From NCBI GenBank assembly GCA_020356065.1, contig CP070632.1, forward strand, positions 1,302,796 through 1,350,741: a stretch of DNA of 47,946 nt. Direction: 5' to 3'. How positions within the stretch are numbered: the first letter of the stretch is position 1; the number at the start of each line of letters is the position of its first letter. This stretch comes from Nitrospiraceae bacterium. Lineage in GTDB: Bacteria; Nitrospirota; Thermodesulfovibrionia; UBA6902. A program made the translations under genes and the position numbers. Below, one piece after another: positions 8,536 through 16,836 of this stretch. The notes beneath the pieces are model-generated. The model did not search any database. It was not told where the DNA came from and saw only the letters and a list, made by a program, of their open reading frames with translations.

Positions 8536-9990
8536 ATGATAACACGTGAACATACTGTTGACATAATGCCGATCACATTTAAAGATAGAAAAGTCCTGGT
8601 AGTCGGTCTTGCAAGGAGCGGCACCGGGGCTGTACATATGCTCTCCGGTCTCGGAGCAACAGTGACTGTATCTGACAGCAAGCCACGCGACATGCTGGAA
8701 GCACAGATAAAGCAGTTGCCGTCTTCTGTCGAGGTTATCACGGGCAGCCATCCGCTTGAGGCATTTGCTGCATCAGAACTCATCGTTATCAGTCCCGGAG
8801 TGCCCGGCAACATTCCCCCTCTGCAAAATGCCAGGGAAAAAGGGATACCGGTCATAAGCGAAATTGAACTGGCATTTCAGGTTTTGCAATCAATCGGATC
8901 AATACCGTTTATCGGTATCACCGGTACAAACGGAAAGTCTACCGTGACTACACTTGTTAACCTTATGCTGGAGGAATCCGGCTATAACACAATTCTGGGT
9001 GGCAACATAGGCAATGCCATAACAGAGGAAATTCAAAAGAACATGCTGGAGGCCCCCCAGGCTTCCGGAAAGAACATGCCAGATTATATAGTCGCTGAAA
9101 TATCCAGTTTCCAGCTTGAATCCATAAAGGAGTTCAGACCGAACATCTCATCAGTACTCAATGTATCGCCTGATCATCTTGACAGGTATGAAAGCATGGC
9201 AGCGTATATAGATGCCAAAGCAGGGATATTTTCCAACCAGACGGCAGAGGATTATCTGATTATAAATGCTGATGATCCGGTGCTTTTGAAAGTAATACAT
9301 GAGAAGCTGGGAGTCAGAAGTGAACGACCAAAGATACTTTACTTCAGTGTCAGAAAAATTGTTGAAGGGATGTATGCGAAAGACGGGGTGCTTTTTGCCA
9401 ATTCATCCCTGCTCCCTGTTCCTGCTTCACACCTTCCGCTTATTTCTGCCAATGAATTAATGATCAAGGGGGTACATAACCTTGAGAATGCCATGGCTTC
9501 ATCACTCATTGCCCTTACTGCTGGATCAAAACCGGGAGATGTGAAACATGTATTGAAAAGTTTCCGAGGACTGGAACACAGGATGGAGTTTGTTAGGGAA
9601 GTCAATGGTATTACCTTTATTAATGATTCAAAGGGCACGAATGCAGGCGCTGTTGCCAGGTCACTTGAGAGCTTTGAAGATCTGGTGCTTATTATGGGCG
9701 GAACTGACAAGGGAAGTGACTTTTCGGTATTAAAAGATCAGATGAAAACAAAGGTAAAGGCCCTGATTCTGATTGGTGAGGCAAAATACAGGATTGAGAG
9801 ATCTCTTGATGATACAGTTGATACATATCTCGTTGAGGATTTGAACAAAGCCGTTCAATTCTCATTTTCAAAAGCATCCAGCGGTGACACGGTGCTGCTG
9901 TCGCCGGGATGCGCAAGTTTTGACATGTTTGAAAATTTTGAGGAAAGAGGAAAAGAGTTCAAAAGAGCTGTATATGAAATCGCTGATTAA
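8536..9990 (+). CDS. murD: UDP-MurNAc-L-Ala:D-Glu ligase MurD
   Basis: MurD adds D-glutamate to UDP-MurNAc-L-alanine. The N-terminal domain has VLVVGLARSGTGAVHML and VISPGVPGNIP. The P-loop GTNGKSTVTTL starts near residue 130, followed by ILGGNIGNAI, EISSFQLE and NVSPDHLDRY. The C-terminal domain has FRGLEHRMEFV, FINDSKGTNAGA and LLSPGCASFDMF, all standard for MurD. About 485 residues is slightly longer than many homologues. The start is uncertain: ATG 8536 gives 484 residues, while ATG 8566 (MPITFKDRKVLV) fits the usual family start better. Neither has a strong ribosome site. Confidence 0.95.
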   Translation: MITREHTVDIMPITFKDRKVLVVGLARSGTGAVHMLSGLGATVTVSDSKPRDMLEAQIKQLPSSVEVITGSHPLEAFAASELIVISPGVPGNIPPLQNAREKGIPVISEIELAFQVLQSIGSIPFIGITGTNGKSTVTTLVNLMLEESGYNTILGGNIGNAITEEIQKNMLEAPQASGKNMPDYIVAEISSFQLESIKEFRPNISSVLNVSPDHLDRYESMAAYIDAKAGIFSNQTAEDYLIINADDPVLLKVIHEKLGVRSERPKILYFSVRKIVEGMYAKDGVLFANSSLLPVPASHLPLISANELMIKGVHNLENAMASSLIALTAGSKPGDVKHVLKSFRGLEHRMEFVREVNGITFINDSKGTNAGAVARSLESFEDLVLIMGGTDKGSDFSVLKDQMKTKVKALILIGEAKYRIERSLDDTVDTYLVEDLNKAVQFSFSKASSGDTVLLSPGCASFDMFENFEERGKEFKRAVYEIAD

Positions 9991-10044
9991 CAAAAAGGTA
10001 TATCTGTTAAGAACGGCCGGACCGGTTATGAAAGAAATAAACTC

Positions 10045-11217
10045 ATGATCAATGGTTTGAATCTGAAAGACACGCGCAGCATCATTTTCCCGGTGATTAT
10101 ACTGGTTTTTATAGGTACATTGATGGTATACAGCTCTACCGCCATCATGGCAATGAGAAAATACGAAAGTGGGTTTCATTACCTGTGGAAGCATCTGTTT
10201 ACGGTATGCGTTGGCATTGCCGCAATGCTGATACTCTCAAGGATTGATTTTCAAAAAATCAGGCCCTTTGTGTACGTGCTTCTGGGTTGCTCTCTGTTCA
10301 TGCTGCTGCTCGTATTTGTTCCGGGAATCGGGATTGAAGCAAACGGGGCGAAAAGGTGGCTCAGGCTATGGCCCACCACGTTTCAGCCGTCAGAGTTTGC
10401 AAAACTGGTCATGGTGATATTTCTTGCGGACTATATGGATAAAAATATACACCGTATGAAAGAGCTCAAATACGGTATTCTCATCCCTGTTGGGGTGATG
10501 CTCGTATTTCAGATAATAATCATAAAGCAGCCGGACTTTGGAGCTGTCATGAGCATGGGTATTCTCACTGTATGTCTTCTTATTCTGGGTGGAGCACGAT
10601 TGCGGTATGCAGGGCTTCTGGTCCTTATGACATTACCGGCGATTTATCTTGTCATTTTTTCTTCATTATACAGGATGAAGAGGATCATGTGTTTTTCAGA
10701 TCCCTGGAAGGAGCCCTTTGGATGCGGGTTCCAGCTTGTACAGTCTTTTATTGCCTTTGGAAGCGGGCGCTTCTTCGGGGTGGGACTGGGGGAAAGCCGG
10801 CAGAAACTCTATTTCCTGCCTGAGGTCCATACGGATTTTATCTTTTCGATAATCGGAGAAGAACTCGGACTGATAGGGGTGTTTACCGTTGTCAGTGTTT
10901 TTGTCTGGTTATTTATAAAGGGGATAAAGCTGGCCTCAGAAGCTGAAGACCCTTTTATTTACTTTCTTACCATTGGTTTGACATTGATGATAGGGGTACA
11001 GGCCATTATTAATTTTGCAGTTTCAACGGGATTGATGCCGACCAAGGGACTGCCGCTGCCTTTTATAAGTTATGGAGGATCGGCTTTGCTTATTAATATG
11101 GCAGCAGCGGGCATACTTTTAAATATAGCGCAGAGAAACAATTCCGGAGGTGCAGAGATGGACTCGACCTTTCATGGTCTGTCGCTACGAAACTCATACG
11201 TAAGAAGGATGAGATGA
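10045..11217 (+). CDS. ftsW: Septal peptidoglycan polymerase FtsW (SEDS family)
   Basis: FtsW is the SEDS-family glycosyltransferase that polymerises lipid II at the septum with FtsI. The 390-residue product carries about ten membrane segments and family motifs such as GAKRWLRLWPTTFQPSEFAK near 105, KQPDFGAVM near 155, FGSGRFFGVGLGESRQK near 235 and LPEVHTDFIFSIIGEELG near 255. The C-terminal part has GLMPTKGLPLPFISYGGSAL. An upstream ATG is in frame with a stop at once, fixing the start at 10045. It overlaps murG by ATGA. Position in the cluster favours FtsW over RodA. Confidence 0.96.
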   Translation: MINGLNLKDTRSIIFPVIILVFIGTLMVYSSTAIMAMRKYESGFHYLWKHLFTVCVGIAAMLILSRIDFQKIRPFVYVLLGCSLFMLLLVFVPGIGIEANGAKRWLRLWPTTFQPSEFAKLVMVIFLADYMDKNIHRMKELKYGILIPVGVMLVFQIIIIKQPDFGAVMSMGILTVCLLILGGARLRYAGLLVLMTLPAIYLVIFSSLYRMKRIMCFSDPWKEPFGCGFQLVQSFIAFGSGRFFGVGLGESRQKLYFLPEVHTDFIFSIIGEELGLIGVFTVVSVFVWLFIKGIKLASEAEDPFIYFLTIGLTLMIGVQAIINFAVSTGLMPTKGLPLPFISYGGSALLINMAAAGILLNIAQRNNSGGAEMDSTFHGLSLRNSYVRRMR

Positions 11218-12371
11218 ACATAGTAATTGCAGGAGGAGGAACAGGAGGTCATATTTTCCCTGCTCTGGCAGTTGCCCGGGAGCTGAGAAACACTATTGAT
11301 AATGTTTCGATTACGTTTGTAGGAACCGTGCGGGGCATTGAGTCCAGGATAATTCCGAAGGAGGGGTATGATATCCGGTTTATACGGTCAGAAGGTCTTG
11401 TCGGCAGGGATGTGGTCAGCACATGCAGGTCTCTGTCAAGACTGCCAATGTCACTTCTGGACTCCCGCAGGATTTTGAAGGAGATACATCCTGATCTGGT
11501 ATTGGGAGTGGGAGGATACAGCTCAGGACCCCTGGTATTCTGTGCGAGACTGATGGGCATTCCATCATTAATACATGAACAGAACACGCTCCCCGGCCTC
11601 ACTAACAGGATTCTTGGCAAAATCGCAGATATCATTGCCGTTACATATCATGAGAGCATGAAATATTTTCCTCCTGAGAAAACCTATTTGACAGGTAATC
11701 CTGTAAGGGAAGAAATATTGAAAGGTGACAGAGACAGGGGCTGTAAAACTTTCAGTCTTGATAAGCATCTTTTTACCATATTTATATTTGGAGGAAGTTC
11801 CGGTGCAAGCACTATAAACCGTGCGCTCGGTGAGGCACTTGTGTATCTGGAGCCTTTTAAAAAGAGTATACAGTTTTTGCACCAGACAGGAGAAAAGGAC
11901 TTTGATGCGGTTAAGGAGATTTACAGCTCAAAGGGCTTCAGGGGAACGGTCCTGCCCTTTGCTTATGAAATGGCAGATGCCTATGCGGTCGCTGACCTGA
12001 TTATTTCACGCGCAGGAGCAACTACGCTTGCAGAGTTAACTGCATGCGGCAAAGCCGCCATACTTGTTCCTTATCCATATGCCGCAGGCAACCATCAGGA
12101 GATCAATGCCAGAAAACTCTGGGATGTTGGTGCAGCACAGATGATCCTTGACAGTGAACTGAACGGTAGGACCCTCTCCGACATGATCAAATATTTGCTG
12201 GAGGACACTGACGCGATCGGAGAAATGGAGCGGACAAGTCAGTCACTCGGCAGTTCCGAGGCAACAAAAAAGATTGTTGAGCTGATCAAGGGTCTTTTAA
12301 AAAAAAAGGTGACAGAAAAAAGACAGATTGCAGAGCACAGAACACAGACAAGGGATGAATTAACAGTGTGA
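11214..12371 (+). CDS. murG: Lipid II synthase MurG
   Basis: MurG is the peripheral GT28 glycosyltransferase that adds GlcNAc to lipid I, making lipid II. The N-terminal MNIVIAGGGTGGHIFPALA carries the GGGTGGH loop. GVGGYSSGPLV, HEQNTLPGLTNRIL, TGNPVREEI, the second glycine loop FGGSSGASTIN and the donor site SRAGATTLAELTACGKAAIL all match. The 385-residue length slightly exceeds the usual 355-365. After KGLLKKK there is an unconserved polar tail encoded by an A-run and an ACAC-rich repeat at 12331-12355, similar to the insert in murC. It starts by ATGA overlap with ftsW. Confidence 0.96.
   Translation: MNIVIAGGGTGGHIFPALAVARELRNTIDNVSITFVGTVRGIESRIIPKEGYDIRFIRSEGLVGRDVVSTCRSLSRLPMSLLDSRRILKEIHPDLVLGVGGYSSGPLVFCARLMGIPSLIHEQNTLPGLTNRILGKIADIIAVTYHESMKYFPPEKTYLTGNPVREEILKGDRDRGCKTFSLDKHLFTIFIFGGSSGASTINRALGEALVYLEPFKKSIQFLHQTGEKDFDAVKEIYSSKGFRGTVLPFAYEMADAYAVADLIISRAGATTLAELTACGKAAILVPYPYAAGNHQEINARKLWDVGAAQMILDSELNGRTLSDMIKYLLEDTDAIGEMERTSQSLGSSEATKKIVELIKGLLKKKVTEKRQIAEHRTQTRDELTV
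12331..12355 (+). repeat. ACAC-rich repeat forming the murG C-terminal tail
   Basis: AGAGCACAGAACACAGACA here resembles GAACACCAAACACAGAACAC in murC (13578-13597). In murG it encodes the non-conserved tail after the last conserved helix. The similarity was judged by eye over short low-complexity sequence. Confidence 0.45.
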
Positions 12372-12390
12372 TAACCATGATCCCGGCTTT

Positions 12391-12428
12391 CCCTCCCTCT
12401 GAACGGGGGAGGGTTAGGGTGGAGGTAA
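12391..12428 (+). repeat. Dispersed G-rich hairpin repeat, family B
   Basis: CCCTCCC pairs with GGGAGGG around an 8-9 base loop, followed by TTAGGGTGGAGG. A close relative in the same orientation lies at 27751-27783 after the rpoD-family gene. No T-run follows, so it is not a classic terminator. It occupies the murG-murC gap. Confidence 0.55.
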
Positions 12429-12527
12429 CTGTAACTTGGAAAGATTAATTGATAATGAAATTAAAACACTCTCACCTTAATTATCTCCAGTTAGGTGAAT
12501 GGAGAAAAGAGCAGGACTGGATGATGA

Positions 12528-13985
12528 ATGTATAAGAAATTTGAAAGCGTACATTTTGTAGGGATCGGTGGAATCGGGATGAGCGGGATAGCCGAGGTGT
12601 TGTATAACCTTGGCTATACAGTCCACGGCTCAGACCTGCGTGATACCGAAACCACCCGGAGGTTAAGAGAGCTGGGTATAATCATAAAAACAGGACACTC
12701 TGCAGACAATCTGACAAATGCTGATGTAGTGGTCATATCCTCTGCAGTCTCTCCTGACAACCCTGAAGTTGAAGAGGCCAGACGACTGTCTATCCCGGTC
12801 ATTCCAAGGGCTGAAATGCTGGCAGAACTTGCCAGGCTGAAATATGCCATCCTGGTCGCCGGAGCCCACGGCAAGACAACAACAACGTCATTGATTGCAA
12901 GTGTGCTTGGAGAAGGGGCCTTTGATCCGACGGTTGTTATAGGAGGCAAGTTAAAGGGAATAGGAAGTAATGCAAAGCTTGGGCGGGGGGAATTTCTTGT
13001 GGCCGAAGCTGATGAAAGTGACGGCTCATTTCTGAAGCTTTCACCCACAATAGCGATAGTAACCAACATTGACAGAGAGCACATGGATTATTTTAAAAGT
13101 ATTGATGAAATAAAGAACGCCTTTCTCTCTTTCATTAACAAGGTGCCTTTTTACGGACTCTGCATTTTAAATGGCGACAATCAATATATGAAAGAGCTGC
13201 TGCCAAAAGTAAGAAGAAGATTTATCACATACGGTCTGGGCGATGGACTGGATCTTGTGGCAAAGAACATCAGGTGCAATGATTTCAATGCCGTATTCGA
13301 TGCTGAACTGAATGGAACATTGATGGGAACGTTTGAAGTGCCACTGGCAGGAGAGCACAATATAAGCAACTGTATAGCTGCTGTCGCAGTTGCAAATGAG
13401 CTGGGGATGAAATGTGATGACATTAAGAAAGCATTAAAGAACTTCAGCGGGGTCCAGAGGCGGCTTGAAATGAAGGGGACGGTAAAGGATATCGGGGTAA
13501 TTGATGACTATGGACATCACCCTGCAGAGATCATGGCAACGTTGAAGGCCGTGAAAGAAGCAATGCTTCAGAGCGCAGAACACCAAACACAGAACACAGA
13601 CTTAAGAACAAAAATTACAGATGATGGACAACGGACAACGGGTCAGGGAAGACTTGTTGTTCTGTTCCAGCCGCACAGATATACGAGGACAAGGGATCTT
13701 TTGGGAGAGTTCATCGATGCTTTTGGATATGCTGACAAGGTGCTGTTAATGGACATTTACTCTGCCGGGGAAAAGCCCCTTCCCGGAGTCAACTCAGAGC
13801 TGCTGTACCGGGGAATGAAAGAGATAAATGTAAATGTTGAGTACATAGAAGACAGGGACCAGGTCCAGAACTGTCTTGAGATGGAGCTGAAAAGAGGTGA
13901 CATTCTGCTTACTCTCGGGGCTGGTGATGTGTGGAGGGAAGGGGAAGAGTTTATTCAGGCCAGGAAGGCGAAGGACATTGTTTAA
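12528..13985 (+). CDS. murC: UDP-MurNAc:L-alanine ligase MurC
   Basis: MurC adds the first stem residue, L-Ala, to UDP-MurNAc. It has the N-terminal HFVGIGGIGMSGIAEVLYNL, the P-loop GAHGKTTTTS starting at G112, EADESDGSFLKL, TNIDREHMDYF, GEHNISNCIAA, and the C-terminal IDDYGHHPAEI, FQPHRYTRTRDLL, DIYSAGEKP and LGAGDVWREGEEF. Length is 485 residues. Between GHHPAEIMATLKAVKEA and LVVLFQPHRYTR about 20 extra polar residues (around 347-373) are encoded by ACAC- and GGACAACGG-type repeats, where the family has a short loop. The reading frame is kept. A 156-base gap with a repeat precedes it. Confidence 0.95.
   Translation: MYKKFESVHFVGIGGIGMSGIAEVLYNLGYTVHGSDLRDTETTRRLRELGIIIKTGHSADNLTNADVVVISSAVSPDNPEVEEARRLSIPVIPRAEMLAELARLKYAILVAGAHGKTTTTSLIASVLGEGAFDPTVVIGGKLKGIGSNAKLGRGEFLVAEADESDGSFLKLSPTIAIVTNIDREHMDYFKSIDEIKNAFLSFINKVPFYGLCILNGDNQYMKELLPKVRRRFITYGLGDGLDLVAKNIRCNDFNAVFDAELNGTLMGTFEVPLAGEHNISNCIAAVAVANELGMKCDDIKKALKNFSGVQRRLEMKGTVKDIGVIDDYGHHPAEIMATLKAVKEAMLQSAEHQTQNTDLRTKITDDGQRTTGQGRLVVLFQPHRYTRTRDLLGEFIDAFGYADKVLLMDIYSAGEKPLPGVNSELLYRGMKEINVNVEYIEDRDQVQNCLEMELKRGDILLTLGAGDVWREGEEFIQARKAKDIV
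13571..13649 (+). repeat. In-frame repeat-derived insert within murC
   Basis: Low-complexity units (AACACCAAACACAGAACACAG, then GGACAACGGACAACGGG) sit between two strongly conserved MurC motifs. They replace what is usually a loop of under 10 residues. The predicted insert is Gln/Thr/Asn-rich and probably surface-exposed. Confidence 0.5.
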
Positions 13986-14064
13986 CGGTAATGAATAGAC
14001 TCGTAAAAGTGCGTAAACAATGAAAAGAGACTTTTCACATGCGGCAACGGAATAACGTAATAAA

Positions 14065-15024
14065 ATGAGAATGGCAGATCTTGAACATAAACTGAAACAG
14101 GATTTTAACGGTGAACTGAGGTTTCATGAGCCCATGTCCGAACACACTTCTCTGAAAATAGGGGGACCTGTAGAGGTGATGGCATTTCCAGAAGATCCCC
14201 TCTCATTAAGAAATATTCTTTTTGTAGCAAATGAAGAAAAGATACCGTTACATGTTTTTGGGGGTGGGACAAATCTGCTTGTCAGTGATAAGGGAATAAA
14301 GGGGCTGGCCATATCGCTGAAGGCATTTGGAAGTATAGAAGCCGTTCATTCCCGCTCATCCACTGTGCAGGTGGGCAGTGAAGGAGAATCCGGTGAGCAG
14401 GAGGTGACACTTTTTGTAGGGTCAGGGGTTCCTCTCGCAAAATTAATCAACTATGCGCAGAAAAACGGTTATGCCGGACTGGAAGCATTAACGGGAATCC
14501 CCGGGCTGATGGGAGGTGCCATTTATATGAATGCGGGCTCTTTTGGTACAGAGATGATGGATGTCATTATCTCTGTTGCGATTATGAGCAAAGAGGGACA
14601 TTTAATAATACTGGAAAAAGATAAGCTGGATTTCTCGTACAGAAAATCAGGCTTGCCCGGGGACTCATTAATATTGAGCGCCAATATATGTCTCACAAAA
14701 GACGACCCCGATCAGATCAGGAAACGTGGTAGTGAATACCTGACAAAGAAAAAAGCTACTCACCCCCTTGGTGAATTATCAGCCGGATGTGTATTTATGA
14801 ACCCTGAAGGAAATTATGCAGGAAGACTTATAGAAGAAGCGGGATGCAAGGGAATGAAGTCAGGTGATGTGGAGGTCAGCATGATTCATGCCAACTATTT
14901 TATCAATAAGGGCGGTGCTTCATGCAGTGATTTTATACACCTGATGAAAACAGTAACGGAAAAGGTCCGAAAGCATAGCGGCGTTATCCTGAAGCCTGAG
15001 ATATGTATTGCTGGAGAGATTTAA
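14065..15024 (+). CDS. murB: UDP-N-acetylenolpyruvoylglucosamine reductase MurB
   Basis: MurB is a flavoenzyme that reduces UDP-GlcNAc-enolpyruvate with NADPH to UDP-MurNAc. The FAD-binding part has HTSLKIGGPVEVMAFP, FGGGTNLLVSDKGIKGLA and GIPGLMGGAIYMNAGSFG, followed by the catalytic-domain motif YRKSGL. At the proton-donor position the usual GS-F-NP pattern reads AGCVFMNP, with C242 in place of Ser, a substitution I recall from some other MurB lineages. About 15 polar residues (RSSTVQVGSEGESGEQ) are inserted before the FAD strand LFVGSGVPL. Length is 319. The start is ATG 14065 or the nearby in-frame ATG 14071. Confidence 0.95.
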   Translation: MRMADLEHKLKQDFNGELRFHEPMSEHTSLKIGGPVEVMAFPEDPLSLRNILFVANEEKIPLHVFGGGTNLLVSDKGIKGLAISLKAFGSIEAVHSRSSTVQVGSEGESGEQEVTLFVGSGVPLAKLINYAQKNGYAGLEALTGIPGLMGGAIYMNAGSFGTEMMDVIISVAIMSKEGHLIILEKDKLDFSYRKSGLPGDSLILSANICLTKDDPDQIRKRGSEYLTKKKATHPLGELSAGCVFMNPEGNYAGRLIEEAGCKGMKSGDVEVSMIHANYFINKGGASCSDFIHLMKTVTEKVRKHSGVILKPEICIAGEI

Positions 15025-15085
15025 AAAAATACAAATTACAAATTATGGAAGAAAAAAAATGTTTTGTTTGAGATAAGGTGGAGCC

Positions 15086-16066
15086 ATGAGTAAGGGATTA
15101 GTTACGAAAAAGAGAATTGGAGTTTTAATGGGAGGGCTTTCTGCTGAACGTGATATATCGATGAGGAGCGGACTGGCCATATATCAGAATCTGCAGGAGA
15201 TGGGGTATGACACTGTTCTCATCGATGTTGGTAAGGACATTGCCAGTGTCATAAAAAAAGAAAAAGTAAAGTTGGCTTTCCTTGCCCTTCATGGAGGTAT
15301 CGGTGAAAACGGGTCCATGCAGGGCCTGCTTGAAACGCTGGGTCTGCCTTACACGGGTTCCGGAGTCCTTGCCTCAGCCCTTGCCATGGACAAAGAAGCA
15401 TCAAAGAAGATATTTACGTATCATGGGCTGCCTGTTGCACCGTTCATGGTGGTAAGAAAGGCAAAAAAAGCAAAAAAAGGAAAAGCAATAAAAGCAGACT
15501 CAGAAATTGCAGGTGTGTTTGAATATCCTGATTTTCCAACTCCATCTTTTGACTTGCCCTGGATTATTAAACCTGTATCAGAAGGGTCCAGTATAGGAGT
15601 GACAATCGTCAAAGAAGAAAAAGAGCTTGCCCAGGGTCTGGAAAAGACTTTTTCACTTGATACCAGAGTGATGATTGAAAAATTCATTAAGGGAAAGGAA
15701 CTTCATATAGGGATCATGGGTGACAGGGCGCTTGGAGGTGTAGAGGTAAGACCGTCACTTGAATTTTATAACTATGAGGCCAAATACACGTCAGGTCTGA
15801 CCGATTATATAATTCCACCAGAAGTTGATGAAGGCACATATAAGAATGTCAGTGAACTGGCATTAAAGTCACATACGGCCCTCGGATGTTCAGGGGTGAG
15901 CAGGGTAGATTTCATGATTGATAAAGACAATGCGCCGTACATTCTTGAGGTAAATACCCTGCCCGGAATGACATCAACAAGCCTTATCCCCAAGATTGCA
16001 CGTTCTGCAGGAATGAGTTTTAACGATATCATTGAGGAGATTATAAGGCATGCGCTCAAAGACTAG
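15086..16066 (+). CDS. ddl: D-alanine--D-alanine ligase
   Basis: Ddl joins two D-alanines with ATP to supply the dipeptide used by MurF. The ATP-grasp fold is evident: GVLMGGLSAERDISMRSG at the N-terminus, LHGGIGENGSMQGLLE, the central PWIIKPVSEGSSIGVTIV, and the metal-binding C-terminal motif YILEVNTLPGMTSTSLIPK. Length is 326, with a lysine-rich insert (KKAKKAKKGKAIK) near 130 in the lid region. The start ATG 15086 has a good AAGGTGGAG ribosome site. An AT-rich CAAAT-type repeat lies in the gap before it (15026-15048). The 3' end overlaps ftsQ by 17 bases. Confidence 0.96.
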   Translation: MSKGLVTKKRIGVLMGGLSAERDISMRSGLAIYQNLQEMGYDTVLIDVGKDIASVIKKEKVKLAFLALHGGIGENGSMQGLLETLGLPYTGSGVLASALAMDKEASKKIFTYHGLPVAPFMVVRKAKKAKKGKAIKADSEIAGVFEYPDFPTPSFDLPWIIKPVSEGSSIGVTIVKEEKELAQGLEKTFSLDTRVMIEKFIKGKELHIGIMGDRALGGVEVRPSLEFYNYEAKYTSGLTDYIIPPEVDEGTYKNVSELALKSHTALGCSGVSRVDFMIDKDNAPYILEVNTLPGMTSTSLIPKIARSAGMSFNDIIEEIIRHALKD

Positions 16067-16835
16067 GAAACCGGGAAAAAAGAAACGCAAAGTGGCGTAC
16101 AGGAGAGGAGAAAAAGCGGTAATTTTTTTCAGAAGGGGCACTGTTGTGCTTCTGGCAATCGTTATTGTGACAGCCTCGGTTCTCGGTGTGAAGGCCCTTA
16201 CCTATCAGTTCAGTATAAATGATATTAAGGTCATTGGGAATTACCATCTTGAACACAAAGATGTTATCAGAAGTGTGAAGATAGAAAAGGGTGAACCACT
16301 GCTGAAAATCAGCTTGAAAGATATTGAAGAAAGACTTGTACAGAACGCCTGGATAAAGGGTGCGTCCATTAAAAAGCAGCTTCCTGATACGCTTCTAATA
16401 AGGATTGTAGAGGCGGAGCCCATGGCTCTCCTGAGTTTAAAGAAGCGTTTGTATCTCATGGATGGTGAGGGGGAACTTCTGGAGAGACTGGAAGGGAATG
16501 GGGTCCCGTTTCTGCCCGTAATCAAAAACATTAATCCAAAGAAAAAAAAGGATATGACTGAAGCGCTTAAGCTTGTAGGTGCTCTTAATGACAAGAACAT
16601 CATTGCCAACAGGGAGTCCATTGAGATTGGTGTTGAACCATATGGCCTGAGAATGAATTTGGATGGAGAACTGATCAAGGTCGGGTATGGTAATTATTCA
16701 GACAAATTCGACCGATGGCTGGCACTTGAGCCGGAGATCAGAAAAAAAGGATTGCCAATTAAATACGTTGATCTGAGATTTAAGGATTCGGTAATCATAA
16801 AACCATTAGATAAAGTGAAGGGGAAGTCTTCTTAA
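16050..16835 (+). CDS. ftsQ: Cell division protein FtsQ
   Basis: FtsQ is the bitopic scaffold that recruits FtsL/FtsB to the divisome. The 261-residue product starts with about 28 very basic cytoplasmic residues, then one membrane segment near 30-50 (GTVVLLAIVIVTASVLGVKAL). A POTRA domain follows (FSINDIKVIGNYHLEHKDVI, then INVxSLL-like GEPLLKISLKDIEERL and PWIxxAxIxRxxP-like NAWIKGASIKKQLPDTL). The C-terminal domain ends with YVDLRFKDSVIIKP, matching the FtsQ beta strand. It starts inside ddl, with GAGGAG about ten bases before the ATG. Confidence 0.93.
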   Translation: MRSKTRKPGKKKRKVAYRRGEKAVIFFRRGTVVLLAIVIVTASVLGVKALTYQFSINDIKVIGNYHLEHKDVIRSVKIEKGEPLLKISLKDIEERLVQNAWIKGASIKKQLPDTLLIRIVEAEPMALLSLKKRLYLMDGEGELLERLEGNGVPFLPVIKNINPKKKKDMTEALKLVGALNDKNIIANRESIEIGVEPYGLRMNLDGELIKVGYGNYSDKFDRWLALEPEIRKKGLPIKYVDLRFKDSVIIKPLDKVKGKSS

Positions 16836-16836
16836 T

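Noticed and set aside
12372-12527. Transcription terminator between murG and murC
   Set aside because: The G-rich hairpin has no T-run and the gene order is that of a continuous dcw cluster.
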